64,000 nucleotides of DNA from Ailurus styani (GCA_002007465.1 LNAC01000001.1:6119085-6183084), one strand, 5' to 3'. Positions 41,401-45,936 are shown, numbered from the stretch's first letter. The notes: generated from the letters alone by a model not told the origin. Made by a program: numbers and translations.

Positions 41401-43868
41401 ATCTACAACTCCTAAGCCTGAAAAGCAGCTGATGTCACCATTTTTCAGTCAGTGAATGGCAGAGGATCAGAACACTTACCTAGGACTGCCTCACTTCAAA
41501 GCATGCTCTGATGATTTACCATGCGGGCTAAGCAAGTTACTTAACCTTTCTAAGTCTCACTTCTCCCATGCGAAAATTAGTTAACAGAACCTAACTCGAA
41601 GGGCTGTTGTGAGAATTCAGTGAGATAAACATATAAAGTACTCGACACATGTTTGCACACAGTCAATGTAACTAAAATTTAAATGACTTCATAATATTTA
41701 ATTGTGTTGACATACAACTGATTAAGCCATTCTTCTAAAAAGAAAATATTTGGACTATTTCCAACTTTTTGCTAGTATAAATAATGCTACAAACATTATG
41801 CAAATATAACTTTTACCTTCGGAGCCATTAGGATAATTTCTAAGCTACTAACTCATTAGCTTTTAATGTATTTATGGCTCTTGCTAGATTATGTGGACAC
41901 CTTTTAGGTTCAGTCATGGAGAGGAAAAAAAAAAGAGTATCGTACACATTAAGTAGTCCACAAGAATATGAATGCTAGTATATGTTTCTCTGTAAGAACC
42001 CAGGCCACTCTCTCACACTTAAATGTCACCAGCAGAATTTCCAGCAACTGTCTCAGCAAGTGTCAAAGTCAAGGATGGTGTAAGTCACTGAACATGCTCG
42101 GTTTCTACATCAGGTTTTTTCAGATGAAACCACCCACCACCATTTAATGGAAAACTCTACAGGGCAGATTCGGTAGTGTTAAGGATTCTCCTCCTCCTGT
42201 GCCACCCTGAGTCTTTGTATTCATATACTCAAAAGGTATGTAGATTTACTAAAAATAAAACAGCTGACTGAATTTAAATGGTCAAAACAGCTTTGTTAAT
42301 AACACGATGCAGACCTTAAAGAAGTATATGCACCTGATGTCTTCATATTAGAATACAATCCTACTGGGGGGGAGGGGGAAGAAAGGATTTTGAAAGTCAA
42401 ATACAACCTTTCTCTCAAGAGAAAGCTCACCAAGATGATGGGCATTACGACTTAAACTGAAAAAGCAAACATTAGTTTAGGGGCTGGGGAGGCGGCATGT
42501 TGAGAGACAGGTAAAAATGGCACTGATTAATATTTACCTTGAAAATGGCTTGCTTTTCTTACTATTGCCAAGAATGGTAGTTCCTGCTGGCCCCAGTTTG
42601 GCACTCTCTCGCAACCAGTTGGCAGGTGGGAGTTTCAAGTCTGTTTTCTCTTCAAGGCGTGCAAATGCTGTTCGAGGAGGGGCAGAAGAGTATTTCACCA
42701 CAGCTCGGCTCTTCACTTCATTGCCTCCAAGAAATAAAGCTGATGCCTAATTAACACACAGAACGAAACTTTAATAACACTACCAGAAATTAAAAATACC
42801 ACCTTCATAAAAAGAAAAAAAAAAACCCCAACCCATCAGGCTTCACAAGAATATATGCTACACCTTTCCAAGAGCAATAAATACGAGCATACAGTAGTGT
42901 CACATTTACTTAGCTCTTTTTCACATAATTTCAAAGAAAAACATGAGTCAAGAAGTACAATGTTTATGGTCATCAGCTAAGACAGTGGACAAGCAGAAGC
43001 CAAGGGCAGTCAACAGAATCACATTAACAATATGCAAAATTTGATAAAAGCCTCTGCTTATTATAGATGTATCATTTAGAAAGTCGCTTGTGGTAGGATA
43101 TCTGGGGCGTTCCCCCCCCCCCAAATTAGCTCTTCGCCCCACGTGGGGCTTGAACTCACGACCAGGAGACAAGAATCCTTCGTTCCACTAACGCAGCCAG
43201 CCAGGCGCCCCTGGGGCTTATTTTCAAGCAAACGTTTTAGTAATTGATTCGCTGGTTCATCACACACTCTGGCCCTGGAGGGTCCTCACTCCCTCCACCT
43301 GCGCGCCCCCAGCAAGCTCAGAGTCCGAGGTCGCCATCCCGACCTTTCACTCAGTCCCTTTTCGGCCCGGCAAACACCACGACCCCTCCAAGGATTACCT
43401 CGACCCCGTCTCGGCGGGCTCCCCCCTGACGCCCGCTCTCTCCCCTCCGGCCTGGCACGACGGTGCCACATTCTGGAACCACGTCTTCCCACGTTCGCTC
43501 CTCGACAGCCGACATCGCGCCTAACCCGCCCGTCGGTGAGAGCCGACTGGGAAGCCAGGATGCTCTTGACACCGGGGAGTTGGAAGCAAACACCCGAACG
43601 CCCGGTCACAGACACACGGGCTTCCACTCCGTTCCACTCCCGGCCGTCCGGGAGACGCAGAGGAGGCATCGGCAGCCTCCGGGAACCGTAACCTGCCTCC
43701 CTCGCGGGGCGGGCCCGCAGCCCCCGGAGCCCTGCAGGTCCTGCCCCAGGACCGACTCACCTGTGCAGAAGGTTCCTCGGAGTCTCCCTGGGAGACGAGG
43801 CTGAGCCCTCCCCGAGCAGCGGCCCCGGCCGGCGGAGACTCCGCTCCAGCCTCCTTGGAGTCCCCCAT
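5267..43868 (-). CDS. EDRF1: EDRF1 (erythroid differentiation regulatory factor 1), complete, 25 coding exons
   Basis: The exons, from ATG to stop, are 43868-43761, 42746-42538, 40882-40816, 40180-40055, 39153-39029, 38794-38638, 35573-35472, 35208-35087, 34379-34268, 31375-31228, 31151-31043, 30740-30629, 29163-28903, 26305-26234, 25952-25802, 23798-23610, 23272-23072, 21704-21486, 19474-19251, 17070-16912, 16761-16612, 15198-15045, 13570-13455, 12562-12411 and 5423-5267. All use GT/AG, all phases match, and they sum to 3702 nt (1233 residues), close to the human protein as I recall it (about 1238). EDRF1 is reported to support GATA1 activity and globin expression in erythroid cells. The N-terminal third is the conserved EDRF1 domain, around residue 520-560 there is an acidic linker, and the C-terminal half is rich in helical TPR-like repeats (inference). 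The start lies in a CpG island, and no frame damage is seen. Confidence 0.95.
5527..5561 (-). mobile_element. Truncated Can-SINE end
   Basis: Only the terminal ATGCTTAACCAACTGAGCCA-TCCAGGCGCCCC part of a reverse-oriented SINE is left, close to EDRF1 exon 25 in intron 24. Confidence 0.7.
6148..6302 (+). mobile_element. Can-SINE, intron 24
   Basis: This is a forward-oriented diverged copy (GGTGCATAGATGGCTC at the head, A-rich tail). The flanks AAAGTCCAGT and AAAGTCTAGT look like a slightly diverged target duplication. Confidence 0.75.
6721..6899 (-). mobile_element. Can-SINE, intron 24
   Basis: A reverse-oriented copy that starts AAAGATTTTATTTATTTATT and ends GAGCCACCCAGGTGCCCC. It abuts the next copy. 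Confidence 0.88.
6900..7088 (-). mobile_element. Can-SINE, intron 24 (tandem with previous)
   Basis: A reverse-oriented, more diverged copy with a poly-T start and an end resembling GAGCCACCCAGGAGCCC. Confidence 0.8.
7100..8600. other. Intron 24 sequence without recognised elements
   Basis: No exon, SINE or conserved motif was recognised. The 7785-8140 stretch is G-rich with overlapping open frames on both strands but no known domain. The right end may be a decayed 5' extension of the L1 that follows. Confidence 0.4.
8600..11830 (+). mobile_element. Old LINE-1 fragment (ORF2 part) in EDRF1 intron 24
   Basis: About 3.2 kb of forward-oriented L1-like sequence, antisense to EDRF1. A stretch at 10375-10545 resembles the L1 ORF2 region before the reverse transcriptase. 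At 10679-10738 a frame reads QFFEKINKIDELLIRLTKKK, the classic L1 ORF2 string. At 11230-11510 it resembles the RT region with GFISG..., AFDK-like spacing and repeated stops. Many stops and frameshifts make it dead. The tail ends near an AATAAA at about 11817. The subfamily is not assigned. Confidence 0.75.
12411..12562 (-). CDS. EDRF1: EDRF1 coding exon 24 (residues 1132-1182)
   Basis: The acceptor is TTTTCAG|CCTAAG and the donor is ACAAG|GTAAATCC. It encodes PKSDESTPAADSSPSLNREE, then VIKLLSIFESRLSFLLLQSV and KLLSSTKKKT. It ends two bases into a Ser codon and is followed by the longest intron (about 7 kb). Confidence 0.94.
13455..13570 (-). CDS. EDRF1: EDRF1 coding exon 23 (residues 1093-1131)
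   Basis: The acceptor is AACACTCTAG|GTCAG and the donor is GACCAG|GTAAATGG. It encodes SQNSNVGKLKTLSGALDIMV, then RTKHAFQLIRKELVEEFDQ. It is 116 bases long and in phase. Confidence 0.93.
14014..14043 (+). repeat. (TG)n microsatellite
   Basis: About 14 uninterrupted TG/GT units directly precede a reverse Can-SINE in intron 22. Confidence 0.95.
14042..14225 (-). mobile_element. Can-SINE, intron 22
   Basis: A reverse-oriented diverged copy ending GCCACGCGGGCACCC. It is next to a younger copy. Confidence 0.8.
14231..14432 (-). mobile_element. Young Can-SINE, intron 22
   Basis: A reverse-oriented copy with long poly-T and the ATCACAAGTAGGCTGACAGG-like module. It ends CCACCCAGGCGCCCC. Confidence 0.88.
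15045..15198 (-). CDS. EDRF1: EDRF1 coding exon 22 (residues 1042-1093)
   Basis: The acceptor is GATTCTAG|GTTGGTG and the donor is ATGACCA|GTAAGTC. It encodes VGDEHLRKQHRVLADLHYSK onward, to RVAFAEFQMT, ending with one base of a Ser codon. Confidence 0.93.
15355..15565 (-). mobile_element. Young Can-SINE, intron 21
   Basis: A reverse-oriented copy with the CAAGTAGGCAGAGAGGCAGG module. The target duplication is TGTTTAATCCGCTTTTG (15338-15354) against TGTTTAATTCACTTTTG (15566-15582), 15 of 17 identical. Confidence 0.9.
16060..16500 (+). mobile_element. Old LINE-1 3' fragment, intron 21
   Basis: The string from TTCATAGCAGATTACTTCC through AATGGATAAACTGTGATATA to GGAATCTCAAAAACACCGTG matches the end of mammalian L1 ORF2 (the 'GIWTV'-type tail region) in forward orientation, diverged and broken. 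Confidence 0.65.
16612..16761 (-). CDS. EDRF1: EDRF1 coding exon 21 (residues 992-1041)
   Basis: The acceptor is AAAAAACAG|ATTGAA and the donor is AATCAG|GTATTGCC. It encodes IEKEVSEAMMKSLKYCDVDS onward, to HHRLASMYHSCLRNQ. It is phase 0 at both ends. Intron 20 before it is just 150 bases. Confidence 0.93.
16912..17070 (-). CDS. EDRF1: EDRF1 coding exon 20 (residues 939-991)
   Basis: The acceptor is CCCTCACAG|GCTGTCG and the donor is GAGCAG|GTGATAAT. It encodes AVDYYLKALRSLGTRDIHPA onward, to LSRKAQEQ. The AVDYYLKAL helix is a typical TPR second helix. Confidence 0.93.
17661..17871 (+). mobile_element. Can-SINE, intron 19
   Basis: A forward copy starting GGGGCGCCTGGGAGG. The target duplication TCCCATGCCA is at 17651-17660 and 17872-17881. 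Confidence 0.85.
17939..18098 (+). mobile_element. Can-SINE, intron 19
   Basis: A forward copy with a long poly-A tail. The perfect 13-base target duplication AAAGGAGAGCTCT is at 17926-17938 and just after the tail (18099-18111). Confidence 0.88.
18191..18387 (-). mobile_element. Young Can-SINE, intron 19
   Basis: A reverse copy with the AAGTAGGCAGAGAGGCAGGC module, ending CCACCCAGGTACCCC. Confidence 0.9.
18448..18558 (+). mobile_element. L1 3'-end remnant, intron 19
   Basis: The string GAGCACTGGGTATTAGAAAA followed by 'tgaatcacagacctgtacccctgaa...' resembles the 3' end commonly left by carnivore L1 copies. It is short and diverged. Confidence 0.45.
18601..18717 (-). mobile_element. Old-type Can-SINE, intron 19
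   Basis: A reverse short form: T-rich start, GTGGGGCTTGAACTACAACC, end GAGCCAGCCAGGTGCCC. It lacks the GA-rich block of the young type. Confidence 0.78.
19251..19474 (-). CDS. EDRF1: EDRF1 coding exon 19 (residues 864-938)
   Basis: The acceptor is TTTTGTCCAG|TGAGC and the donor is AATAAG|GTAACACG. It encodes VSKSVSTAEQQLWKKSFSCF onward, through NAALLLCNTGRLMRICAQA to EEGLYYNK. An in-frame ATG upstream at about 19604 lies in the intron and is not the start. Confidence 0.94.
19630..19985 (+). mobile_element. MaLR-type LTR remnant, intron 18
   Basis: The phrases 'ctggcaccttgatcttggacttcc', 'gtttaagccaccccgatctgtgg' and 'atggcagcctgagcaaac' are characteristic of MST/MLT1-type (ERVL-MaLR) LTRs. 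It is a solitary, non-coding old copy with no retroviral gene next to it. Confidence 0.6.
20219..20247. repeat. TA-rich short repeat
   Basis: An imperfect palindromic TATATATATG...GTATATATAAC run in intron 18. Confidence 0.7.
20340..21010 (+). mobile_element. Diverged L2 fragment, interrupted by a SINE
   Basis: The C/T-rich text ('ccttctcagtgctgcctactcagtctgg', 'cttcttcccaaaagccctc', 'tctgtgcttatggca') resembles the 3' half of an old L2 element in forward orientation. A SINE at 20841-20961 sits inside it. Confidence 0.45.
20841..20961 (-). mobile_element. Old-type Can-SINE, intron 18
   Basis: A reverse short form (CTACACCCAACATGGGGCTC, end GTGCCCC). The target duplication AGATTTGTATTT (20829-20840) against AGATCTGTATTT (20962-20973) differs by one base. 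Confidence 0.85.
21181..21371 (-). mobile_element. Can-SINE, intron 18
   Basis: A reverse copy with a poly-A-strand start AAAGATTTATTTGACAGTGA, ending close to EDRF1 exon 18. The flanks AGAACACTCCTT and AGAGCACCCCTT look like a diverged target duplication. Confidence 0.85.
21486..21704 (-). CDS. EDRF1: EDRF1 coding exon 18 (residues 791-864)
   Basis: The acceptor is TCTTTCAAG|GATTTG and the donor is CGTGTAG|GTGAGTA. It encodes GFAWATDLSTDLESQLSVSC onward, with YEAANEILQF and VLKRMGNIRNEIGVFYMNQA, repeat helices resembling TPRs. Confidence 0.94.
21705..23071 (-). other. EDRF1 intron 17, no recognised elements
   Basis: This is AT-rich unique sequence. I see no SINE, L1 or MIR and no coding signal. 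Introns 16 (23273-23609) and 14 (25953-26233) are likewise plain. Confidence 0.5.
23072..23272 (-). CDS. EDRF1: EDRF1 coding exon 17 (residues 724-791)
   Basis: The acceptor is CTACCTAG|ATACTT and the donor is TGTCAAG|GTATGCC. It encodes DTYCCLCTNMLSEVLLFLSQ onward, through MLAQNANNRAAHLEEFNYQ to HRESSCQ. It is 201 bases long and in phase. Confidence 0.94.
23610..23798 (-). CDS. EDRF1: EDRF1 coding exon 16 (residues 661-724)
   Basis: The acceptor is ATGTCATAG|TGGGCTC and the donor is AGCCACG|GTAAGTC. It encodes MGSLQKGNYSSQSGMIPGSW, then a helical stretch ending ALRYIKLALQSH. The pattern of small and large hydrophobics fits the start of the TPR-like region. Confidence 0.94.
24360..24500 (-). 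mobile_element. L2-like fragment, intron 15
   Basis: The string 'ttctgtgccaagcactgtgccagacacc...agagagctcatac' matches the reverse of the L2 3' end. It is short and old. Confidence 0.5.
25281..25520 (-). mobile_element. MIR, intron 15
   Basis: The text TGTTCTAAGCACTTTACACA, 'ttaattcatttaatcc' and 'gaacttgcctgagcaaagcc...ttgaggctaggcag' is the reverse of a MIR SINE, nearly full length. Confidence 0.75.
25802..25952 (-). CDS. EDRF1: EDRF1 coding exon 15 (residues 611-661)
   Basis: The acceptor is TTTTTAAAG|GGGTTA and the donor is CAAAA|GTAAGTTG. It encodes GLKSVDSSIKKESDLPAADP onward, to EGLEKQMALFLDK. It ends with the first base of a Met codon. Confidence 0.93.
26234..26305 (-). CDS. EDRF1: EDRF1 coding exon 14 (residues 587-610)
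   Basis: The acceptor is TTTCTGAAG|CCCAG and the donor is CTGGAG|GTGAGTC. The short 72-base exon encodes PSCTFPVCHDTEERCRLVLS followed by YVLE. It is phase 0 at both ends, so skipping it would keep the frame. Confidence 0.92.
26775..26945 (-). mobile_element. MIR fragment, intron 13
   Basis: The pattern 'gaatcctgcaaggaatgactgttttcatt...gttaagtaacgtgcccatgg' matches a reverse MIR. Confidence 0.6.
27260..27960 (-). mobile_element. L2 fragment split by a SINE, intron 13
   Basis: Reverse L2-like text runs from 'caaatatttcttaagtacccattatgtatcc' and 'ggtcagggaagatcttcagaagg' to 'gaaaagagccagtgtggctac'. The young SINE at 27506-27702 interrupts it. Confidence 0.55.
27506..27702 (+). mobile_element. 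Young Can-SINE, intron 13
   Basis: A forward full-length copy starting GGGCGCCTGGGTGGCTCAGT. The target duplication AAGACTT is at 27499-27505 and 27703-27709, inside an L2 remnant. Confidence 0.9.
28576..28812 (-). mobile_element. Can-SINE, intron 13
   Basis: A reverse diverged copy with an expanded GA-rich block, about 90 bases from EDRF1 exon 13's donor. Confidence 0.82.
28903..29163 (-). CDS. EDRF1: EDRF1 coding exon 13 (residues 500-586), acidic linker
   Basis: The acceptor is a long T tract ending ATAAG|ATTATT, and the donor is CCGA|GTAAGC. This largest exon (261 bases) encodes IIASANYMLSELFQLDEPKK, then a strongly acidic Ser-rich run around SDESYSEEEEEMPDSDENG (residues 532-550), then VGELSVPEKYKSIHQIR. 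The acidic run is probably disordered and could be an interaction or activation surface (inference). Confidence 0.94.
29164..30628 (-). other. EDRF1 intron 12
   Basis: This is AT-rich sequence without a recognised SINE or L1. It has a run of ten G at 29569-29578 and a short poly-T insertion flanked by repeats at 30549-30601. The 30230-30530 part resembles an old decayed repeat ('gtggctaaattatgaaaagtaaa', 'caacagccacaagtggttactggctac') of unassigned family. Confidence 0.4.
30629..30740 (-). CDS. EDRF1: EDRF1 coding exon 12 (residues 462-499)
   Basis: The acceptor is TTTTTTTCAG|GGTTGC and the donor is CCTCAA|GTAAGATT. It encodes VACNMMMKKNQNKKHYGTIR, then TLLLNCVKLLDKSRHPQ. It has Lys/Asn-rich helical sequence. 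Confidence 0.93.
31043..31151 (-). CDS. EDRF1: EDRF1 coding exon 11 (residues 426-462)
   Basis: The acceptor is CTTTTCAG|CAAGTGG and the donor is TATAA|GTGAGTG. It encodes ASGSDIVKLYDLTTLCEETE, then DKYQNPFTMPVAILLY. It ends two bases into a Lys codon. Confidence 0.93.
31228..31375 (-). CDS. EDRF1: EDRF1 coding exon 10 (residues 377-426)
   Basis: The acceptor is GTTTTACAG|AAGTACG and the donor is TTTAAAG|GTAAATT. It encodes KYEMIKTEEIPNLENSNFST onward, to KEGHTYWLFK, with one base of the next codon. Intron 10 after it is only 76 bases long. Confidence 0.94.
31453..31661 (+). mobile_element. Very young Can-SINE, intron 9, 78 bases upstream of exon 10
   Basis: A forward full-length copy with an uninterrupted poly-A tail. 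The perfect target duplication AGGAACCAAACA is at 31441-31452 and 31662-31673. Confidence 0.93.
31861..31960. repeat. 22-base direct repeat around a copied 57-base insert
   Basis: A 22-base unit (31860-31881) recurs at 31939-31960. The 57 bases between them match a segment at about 32845-32900 with one mismatch. Confidence 0.85.
32557..32598. repeat. Perfect 21-base tandem duplication
   Basis: CTGCAACTTCAAAATGCTCA plus C occurs twice head to tail (32557-32577 and 32578-32598). Confidence 0.95.
32963..33215 (+). mobile_element. MIR, intron 9
   Basis: The forward MIR pattern is clear: CACCACTTACTAGCCATGTG, then 'aagtaatgcatgtaaagcactcagc' and 'caagcactcaataaatgctag'. It is nearly full length. 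Confidence 0.85.
33410..33840 (+). mobile_element. L2 3' fragment, intron 9
   Basis: The forward L2 pattern includes 'gtggagaggccacttcttcctaaagtc', 'tcaccttccctgaccaccc' and 'tctttctctttgcaccattatttccc'. It lies directly after the MIR region. Confidence 0.65.
34268..34379 (-). CDS. EDRF1: EDRF1 coding exon 9 (residues 339-376)
   Basis: The acceptor is ATTTTTAG|GGACAAC and the donor is GTACAG|GTAAGTA. It encodes RDNNKPINVLTGIDYWLDNL, then ICNVPELVMCFHVNGIVQ. It is in phase with both neighbours. Confidence 0.94.
35087..35208 (-). CDS. EDRF1: EDRF1 coding exon 8 (residues 299-339)
   Basis: The acceptor is ATCAAAG|GGTCTT and the donor is CTCAG|GTAAAC. It encodes GLKNDFVRNILWTFEDIHML, then VGSNMPIFGGGRYPAVSLRL. 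This is among the most conserved-looking parts of the N-terminal domain. Confidence 0.93.
35472..35573 (-). CDS. EDRF1: EDRF1 coding exon 7 (residues 265-298)
   Basis: The acceptor is TTCACAG|GGAAGAG and the donor is AGTCAG|GTATGC. It encodes GREPLEPSYIVGHVASAPKE followed by QNLTTLFNDGENSQ. It is 102 bases long, phase 0 at both ends. Confidence 0.93.
35956..36065 (-). mobile_element. Old-type Can-SINE, intron 6
   Basis: A reverse short form: AAGTAATCTCCACATGCAAC, 'ggggctcgaac', end CAGCCCGGCACCCC. Confidence 0.8.
36066..37090 (-). other. EDRF1 intron 6, mixed sequence
   Basis: No exon or clear repeat was found. Short overlapping open frames around 36245-36864 have no recognised domain. Confidence 0.4.
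37095..37255 (+). mobile_element. MIR fragment, intron 6
   Basis: The string 'ctgaagtcaggaaactcagcatgtaaatcc...gtgtgaccacgagcaaac...tttagtttacttacttataaaacg' is a diverged forward MIR. Confidence 0.6.
37260..38637 (-). other. EDRF1 intron 6, AT-rich part
   Basis: Strongly AT-rich sequence with no recognised repeats leads up to the donor side of exon 6. Introns 5 (38795-39028), 4 (39154-40054) and 3 (40181-40815) also show no SINE. Confidence 0.4.
38638..38794 (-). CDS. EDRF1: EDRF1 coding exon 6 (residues 212-264)
   Basis: The acceptor is GGCCAG|TATCAATGG and the donor is AGTCAG|GTTAG. It is Ser/Gln/Pro-rich (AAEQQESSSSDQTNDS, then EDPSASSQ), so probably a disordered linker. It is 157 bases long and in phase. 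Confidence 0.93.
39029..39153 (-). CDS. EDRF1: EDRF1 coding exon 5 (residues 171-212)
   Basis: The acceptor is TTACTCAG|ACTGG and the donor is TACAG|GTACTTG. It encodes TGDWTWLKEFYQRLIDQKWQ and then a basic RKKKSKEHWYQKAILSKFLYY. The basic run could act as a nuclear localisation signal (inference). Confidence 0.94.
40055..40180 (-). CDS. EDRF1: EDRF1 coding exon 4 (residues 129-170)
   Basis: The acceptor is TTTAAAG|AACATA and the donor is TCTCAG|GTAATA. It encodes NIKKLLKIPYSKSHVSMAVH onward, to QELFMRSSQ. It is 126 bases long, phase 0 at both ends. No continuous open frame of note covers it, so it was found by reading the reverse strand. Confidence 0.93.
40816..40882 (-). CDS. EDRF1: EDRF1 coding exon 3 (residues 106-128)
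   Basis: The acceptor is CTTCATTAG|CTTTGG and the donor is CTGAA|GTAAGTG. This short 67-base exon encodes (S)FGMAYDFIDSVGNDVDVVSD followed by SE. It joins in phase on both sides. Confidence 0.94.
41390..41690. mobile_element. Two MIR fragments in opposite orientation, intron 2
   Basis: At 41390-41510 a reverse MIR ('aatggcagaggatcagaacac...ctgcctcacttcaaagc') is followed directly at 41515-41680 by a forward MIR ('gcaagttacttaacctttctaag', 'gggctgttgtgagaattcagtgag'). Confidence 0.6.
41690..41890 (-). mobile_element. L1-like fragment, intron 2
   Basis: The text 'ttggactatttccaactttttgctagtataaataatgctac' matches the reverse of the L1 ORF2 3' end. It is short and diverged. Confidence 0.5.
42538..42746 (-). 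CDS. EDRF1: EDRF1 coding exon 2 (residues 37-106)
   Basis: The acceptor is TTAATTAG|GCATCAG and the donor is TTCAAG|GTAAATA. It encodes ASALFLGGNEVKSRAVVKYS onward, through KTDLKLPPANWLRESAKLGP to SKKSKPF. It ends two bases into a Ser codon completed by exon 3. Confidence 0.94.
43110..43211 (-). mobile_element. Old-type Can-SINE, intron 1
   Basis: A reverse short form with a C-run start, CCACGTGGGGCTTGAACTCA and end CAGCCAGGCGCCCC. It sits at the very edge of the CpG island. Confidence 0.8.
43761..43868 (-). CDS. EDRF1: EDRF1 coding exon 1 (residues 1-36)
   Basis: It starts MGDSKEAGAESPPAG and ends SAQ with donor CAG|GTGAGTC. The ATG (43866-43868 on +) is preferred because it begins the human-like MGD(x)KEAGAE peptide and lies just inside the CpG island. 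An upstream in-frame ATG at about 43952 gives a Cys/Gly-rich lead unlike the known protein. Confidence 0.92.
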
Positions 43869-43984
43869 CACCTCGGCCCAGGGCAGGCGAGGCGGAACGG
43901 GATCCGAGGAGCCGCGACAGAAACCGGGCCCAGCGCCGCCGCAGCACAGCAAAGCAAGCGCCAGAGACGCCCCCGCTCACGGCG

Positions 43985-44005
43985 CTTCCGGTCTCTGACC
44001 GGAAG
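43985..44005. promoter_or_regulatory. Perfect inverted repeat of two ETS-type sites
   Basis: The arms CTTCCGGTC (43985-43993) and GACCGGAAG (43997-44005) are exact reverse complements separated by TCT. Each arm holds a CCGGAAG core, the site bound by ETS factors such as GABPA and ELK. It lies about 120 bases upstream of the EDRF1 ATG inside the CpG island, where a transcription start is expected. Confidence 0.65.
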
Positions 44006-44027
44006 GAGTCGCGGTGACGCGCTCAAA

Positions 44028-44035
44028 TCTCGCGA
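44028..44035. promoter_or_regulatory. TCTCGCGA element
   Basis: TCTCGCGA is eight of ten bases of the palindromic CpG-island promoter motif TCTCGCGAGA, recognised by BANP and previously linked to ZBTB33. It lies 23 bases beyond the ETS pair and after a TGACGC (CRE-like) string at 44015-44020. This is a motif match only. Confidence 0.4.
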
Positions 44036-44559
44036 TCTTTGCGCCAGAGGCCGGGCCCCGTCCTCCCCGGTGGAAGCCACCTTCGTGGCGGGCGCAAGAG
44101 GTGTAGTGCGCCTGCGCCTGTCGGAGCCTCCTCAGGGGACCACGTCTCGCGCCAGCTGATTCGCAGGCTCCGCCCCTTGCACGCCTCTAGCCTTTGTTGG
44201 CAAACAGTCCTCGCGACCTGGACTCTGGGTCAGTTTCGGCGAGGTCGTCGCTGCGCGGGCGGGGAGGTGCCGCCGCCGGCGGTTCCAGTTCAGTAAAGTA
44301 GCGAGGTGTTAGCCCTCCTGCCTCCGCCGCCTTCAGCGTCCCCTCCGGCTTGCAGACGGGCTCACAGGCCCCGGCAGGGAGAGATGCCGGGAGAGGTCAG
44401 GCGCCCCGGTGCGCGGCACGGCAGACCGAGCGCGCCCCGGCTTGGCGCCCGGCCCCCGCATCACAATGCCCGCGTGGGCCCGCGGCCCCGCGTGTCGGAG
44501 CGGCGGCCTCCGCCTTCCCTGAACCCACGCATTTCAAAGGCGGTCGCACCTCCGCTGGG

Positions 44560-45715
44560 TTTTTCAAGGTGCCGCGTTTGCTTGGCGACTCGGGAAGCAT
44601 CTGCGGAAAGCCTGCCACCTGGCCAGGCCGCAGGGAGCTCGCACAGGGCTCTCGGGGTAGTTCCGGGGCTTCTCCAACGTGCAGAGGAGACACCTGGAGA
44701 TCTGGTTGGCGTGCAGATTCTGCTTCGCTAGGTCTGGGGTGGGCCTGAGAGTCTGCGTTTCCAACAGACTTCCAGGAGATGATGCCAGTGTTTTGAGTAG
44801 TAAGAAGTAGAGAAAGAGCCAGCGCCATGGGCGAGCTTGGGAGAGGCTAGGAATTCGCATCTACTGTCCTATCAAAGCGGAGTTAAATGCAGCCACATCC
44901 TTCATAAAAATTTGCTTGGTTTTGTGGCAAAACATTGGAATCTTTTTGGAAAATTAATTTTGCCTTGCAGTATTTGGCTTTCTCAACTTGTAACTTACAT
45001 TTGGCTCTGATAACTGTGTGCATATTCATACGTCCTGGTGACATCCTTGTGACTGAGGAAGCTCAGTTTACAAATTGTTTTCAAATGTAACATTCTTAGG
45101 AATTATATGAAACAGTGAATTATACATAGCAGTACATTTTGTAGATACTTCAACATGTATTGATCTTGATATTTATCATTTTTTGTTTATATTTTGTTTT
45201 TTTGCAGGGTAATATGTTTATTATAATAAACTGAACACAATTTAAATTGTCTAGGATTAGGAAGATGATTCTTTTTTGGTATAGAATACCATTGTGCAAC
45301 TACTCTTCTTCAGAAATGTTCAAAAACATTTCAATTGTACATATGATATTAAATGATAAAATTTTAAAAAGCAAATATGTATTATGATCCTAATTTTTAA
45401 AGCGTATCTTTTTCCTGTGTCTATGTCCATAAAAATCCATACCATCTCTGAGTGGTAAGATGAAATGATTTAAAATTAATTCTTTAAAGTTTAATTTTCC
45501 AATTTTTTCTTTCTGATTTTGCATTATTTTATCATAAAACATAGTTTTTATTGAACTTAAAATTTTTTGTAAGAAGGGATTTTCCGAGGTATCAGTGATT
45601 CTTTTTTTCAGGACTCAAATATATTGCAGGCTTCTTAAGAAGTAGGTTCCCGAACTCTTGGTGACGTTGCTTAGTGGGAAAATGGGCCAGAAATGGCCTG
45701 TGAAAAGGCAGAGAG
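44560..45715. other. Intergenic, upstream of the EDRF1 CpG island
   Basis: GC content falls sharply after about 44,850 and the sequence becomes AT-rich. No exon or recognised repeat is seen. Confidence 0.5.
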
Positions 45716-45716
45716 G

Positions 45717-45936
45717 GGGTGCCTGCGTGGCTCAGTTGGCGAAGCATCTGACTCTTGATTTCGGTGGCTCAGGTCATGATCTCAGGGTGGTGATCTCAAG
45801 CCCTATGTAGAACTCCTCATTCACCATGGTGTCTGCTTGAGATTCTTTTTCCCCTCTGTCCCTTCCCCCCCCCACGTTTTCTCTCTCTCTCTATTAAATA
45901 TTTAAAAAAGAAGAAAAAGAAAGGAAGAAAGAAGGC
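45717..45936 (+). mobile_element. Can-SINE, intergenic
   Basis: A forward copy (GGGTGCCTGCGTGGCTCAGT) with a GA-rich tail. The perfect 13-base target duplication AAAGGCAGAGAGG is at 45704-45716 and 45937-45949. Confidence 0.88.

Larger units (their letters stand above)
43260..44560. promoter_or_regulatory. EDRF1: CpG island and EDRF1 promoter
   Basis: This stretch is dense in CpG and clearly GC-richer than its surroundings on both sides. It covers EDRF1 exon 1, its 5' UTR, part of intron 1 and about 500 bases further upstream. No TATA box is seen next to the ATG; GC boxes (for example CCGCCCC near 44171) and ETS-type sites are present, typical of a housekeeping-style start. The upstream part has no coding sequence I recognise, although open frames of up to about 140 codons run through it because GC-rich DNA has few stops. 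Confidence 0.75.

Noticed and set aside
43521..43952. 143-codon - strand frame starting at 43952, considered as a longer EDRF1 N-terminus
   Set aside because: The added leader (MLCCGGAGPGF...) does not resemble the known start, and the frame also reads past the good donor at 43760. The ATG at 43868 gives the expected MGD start.
43286..44860. Several 100-143 codon frames on both strands across the CpG island
   Set aside because: GC-rich DNA has few stops. The frames overlap in all directions and show no recognised domains.
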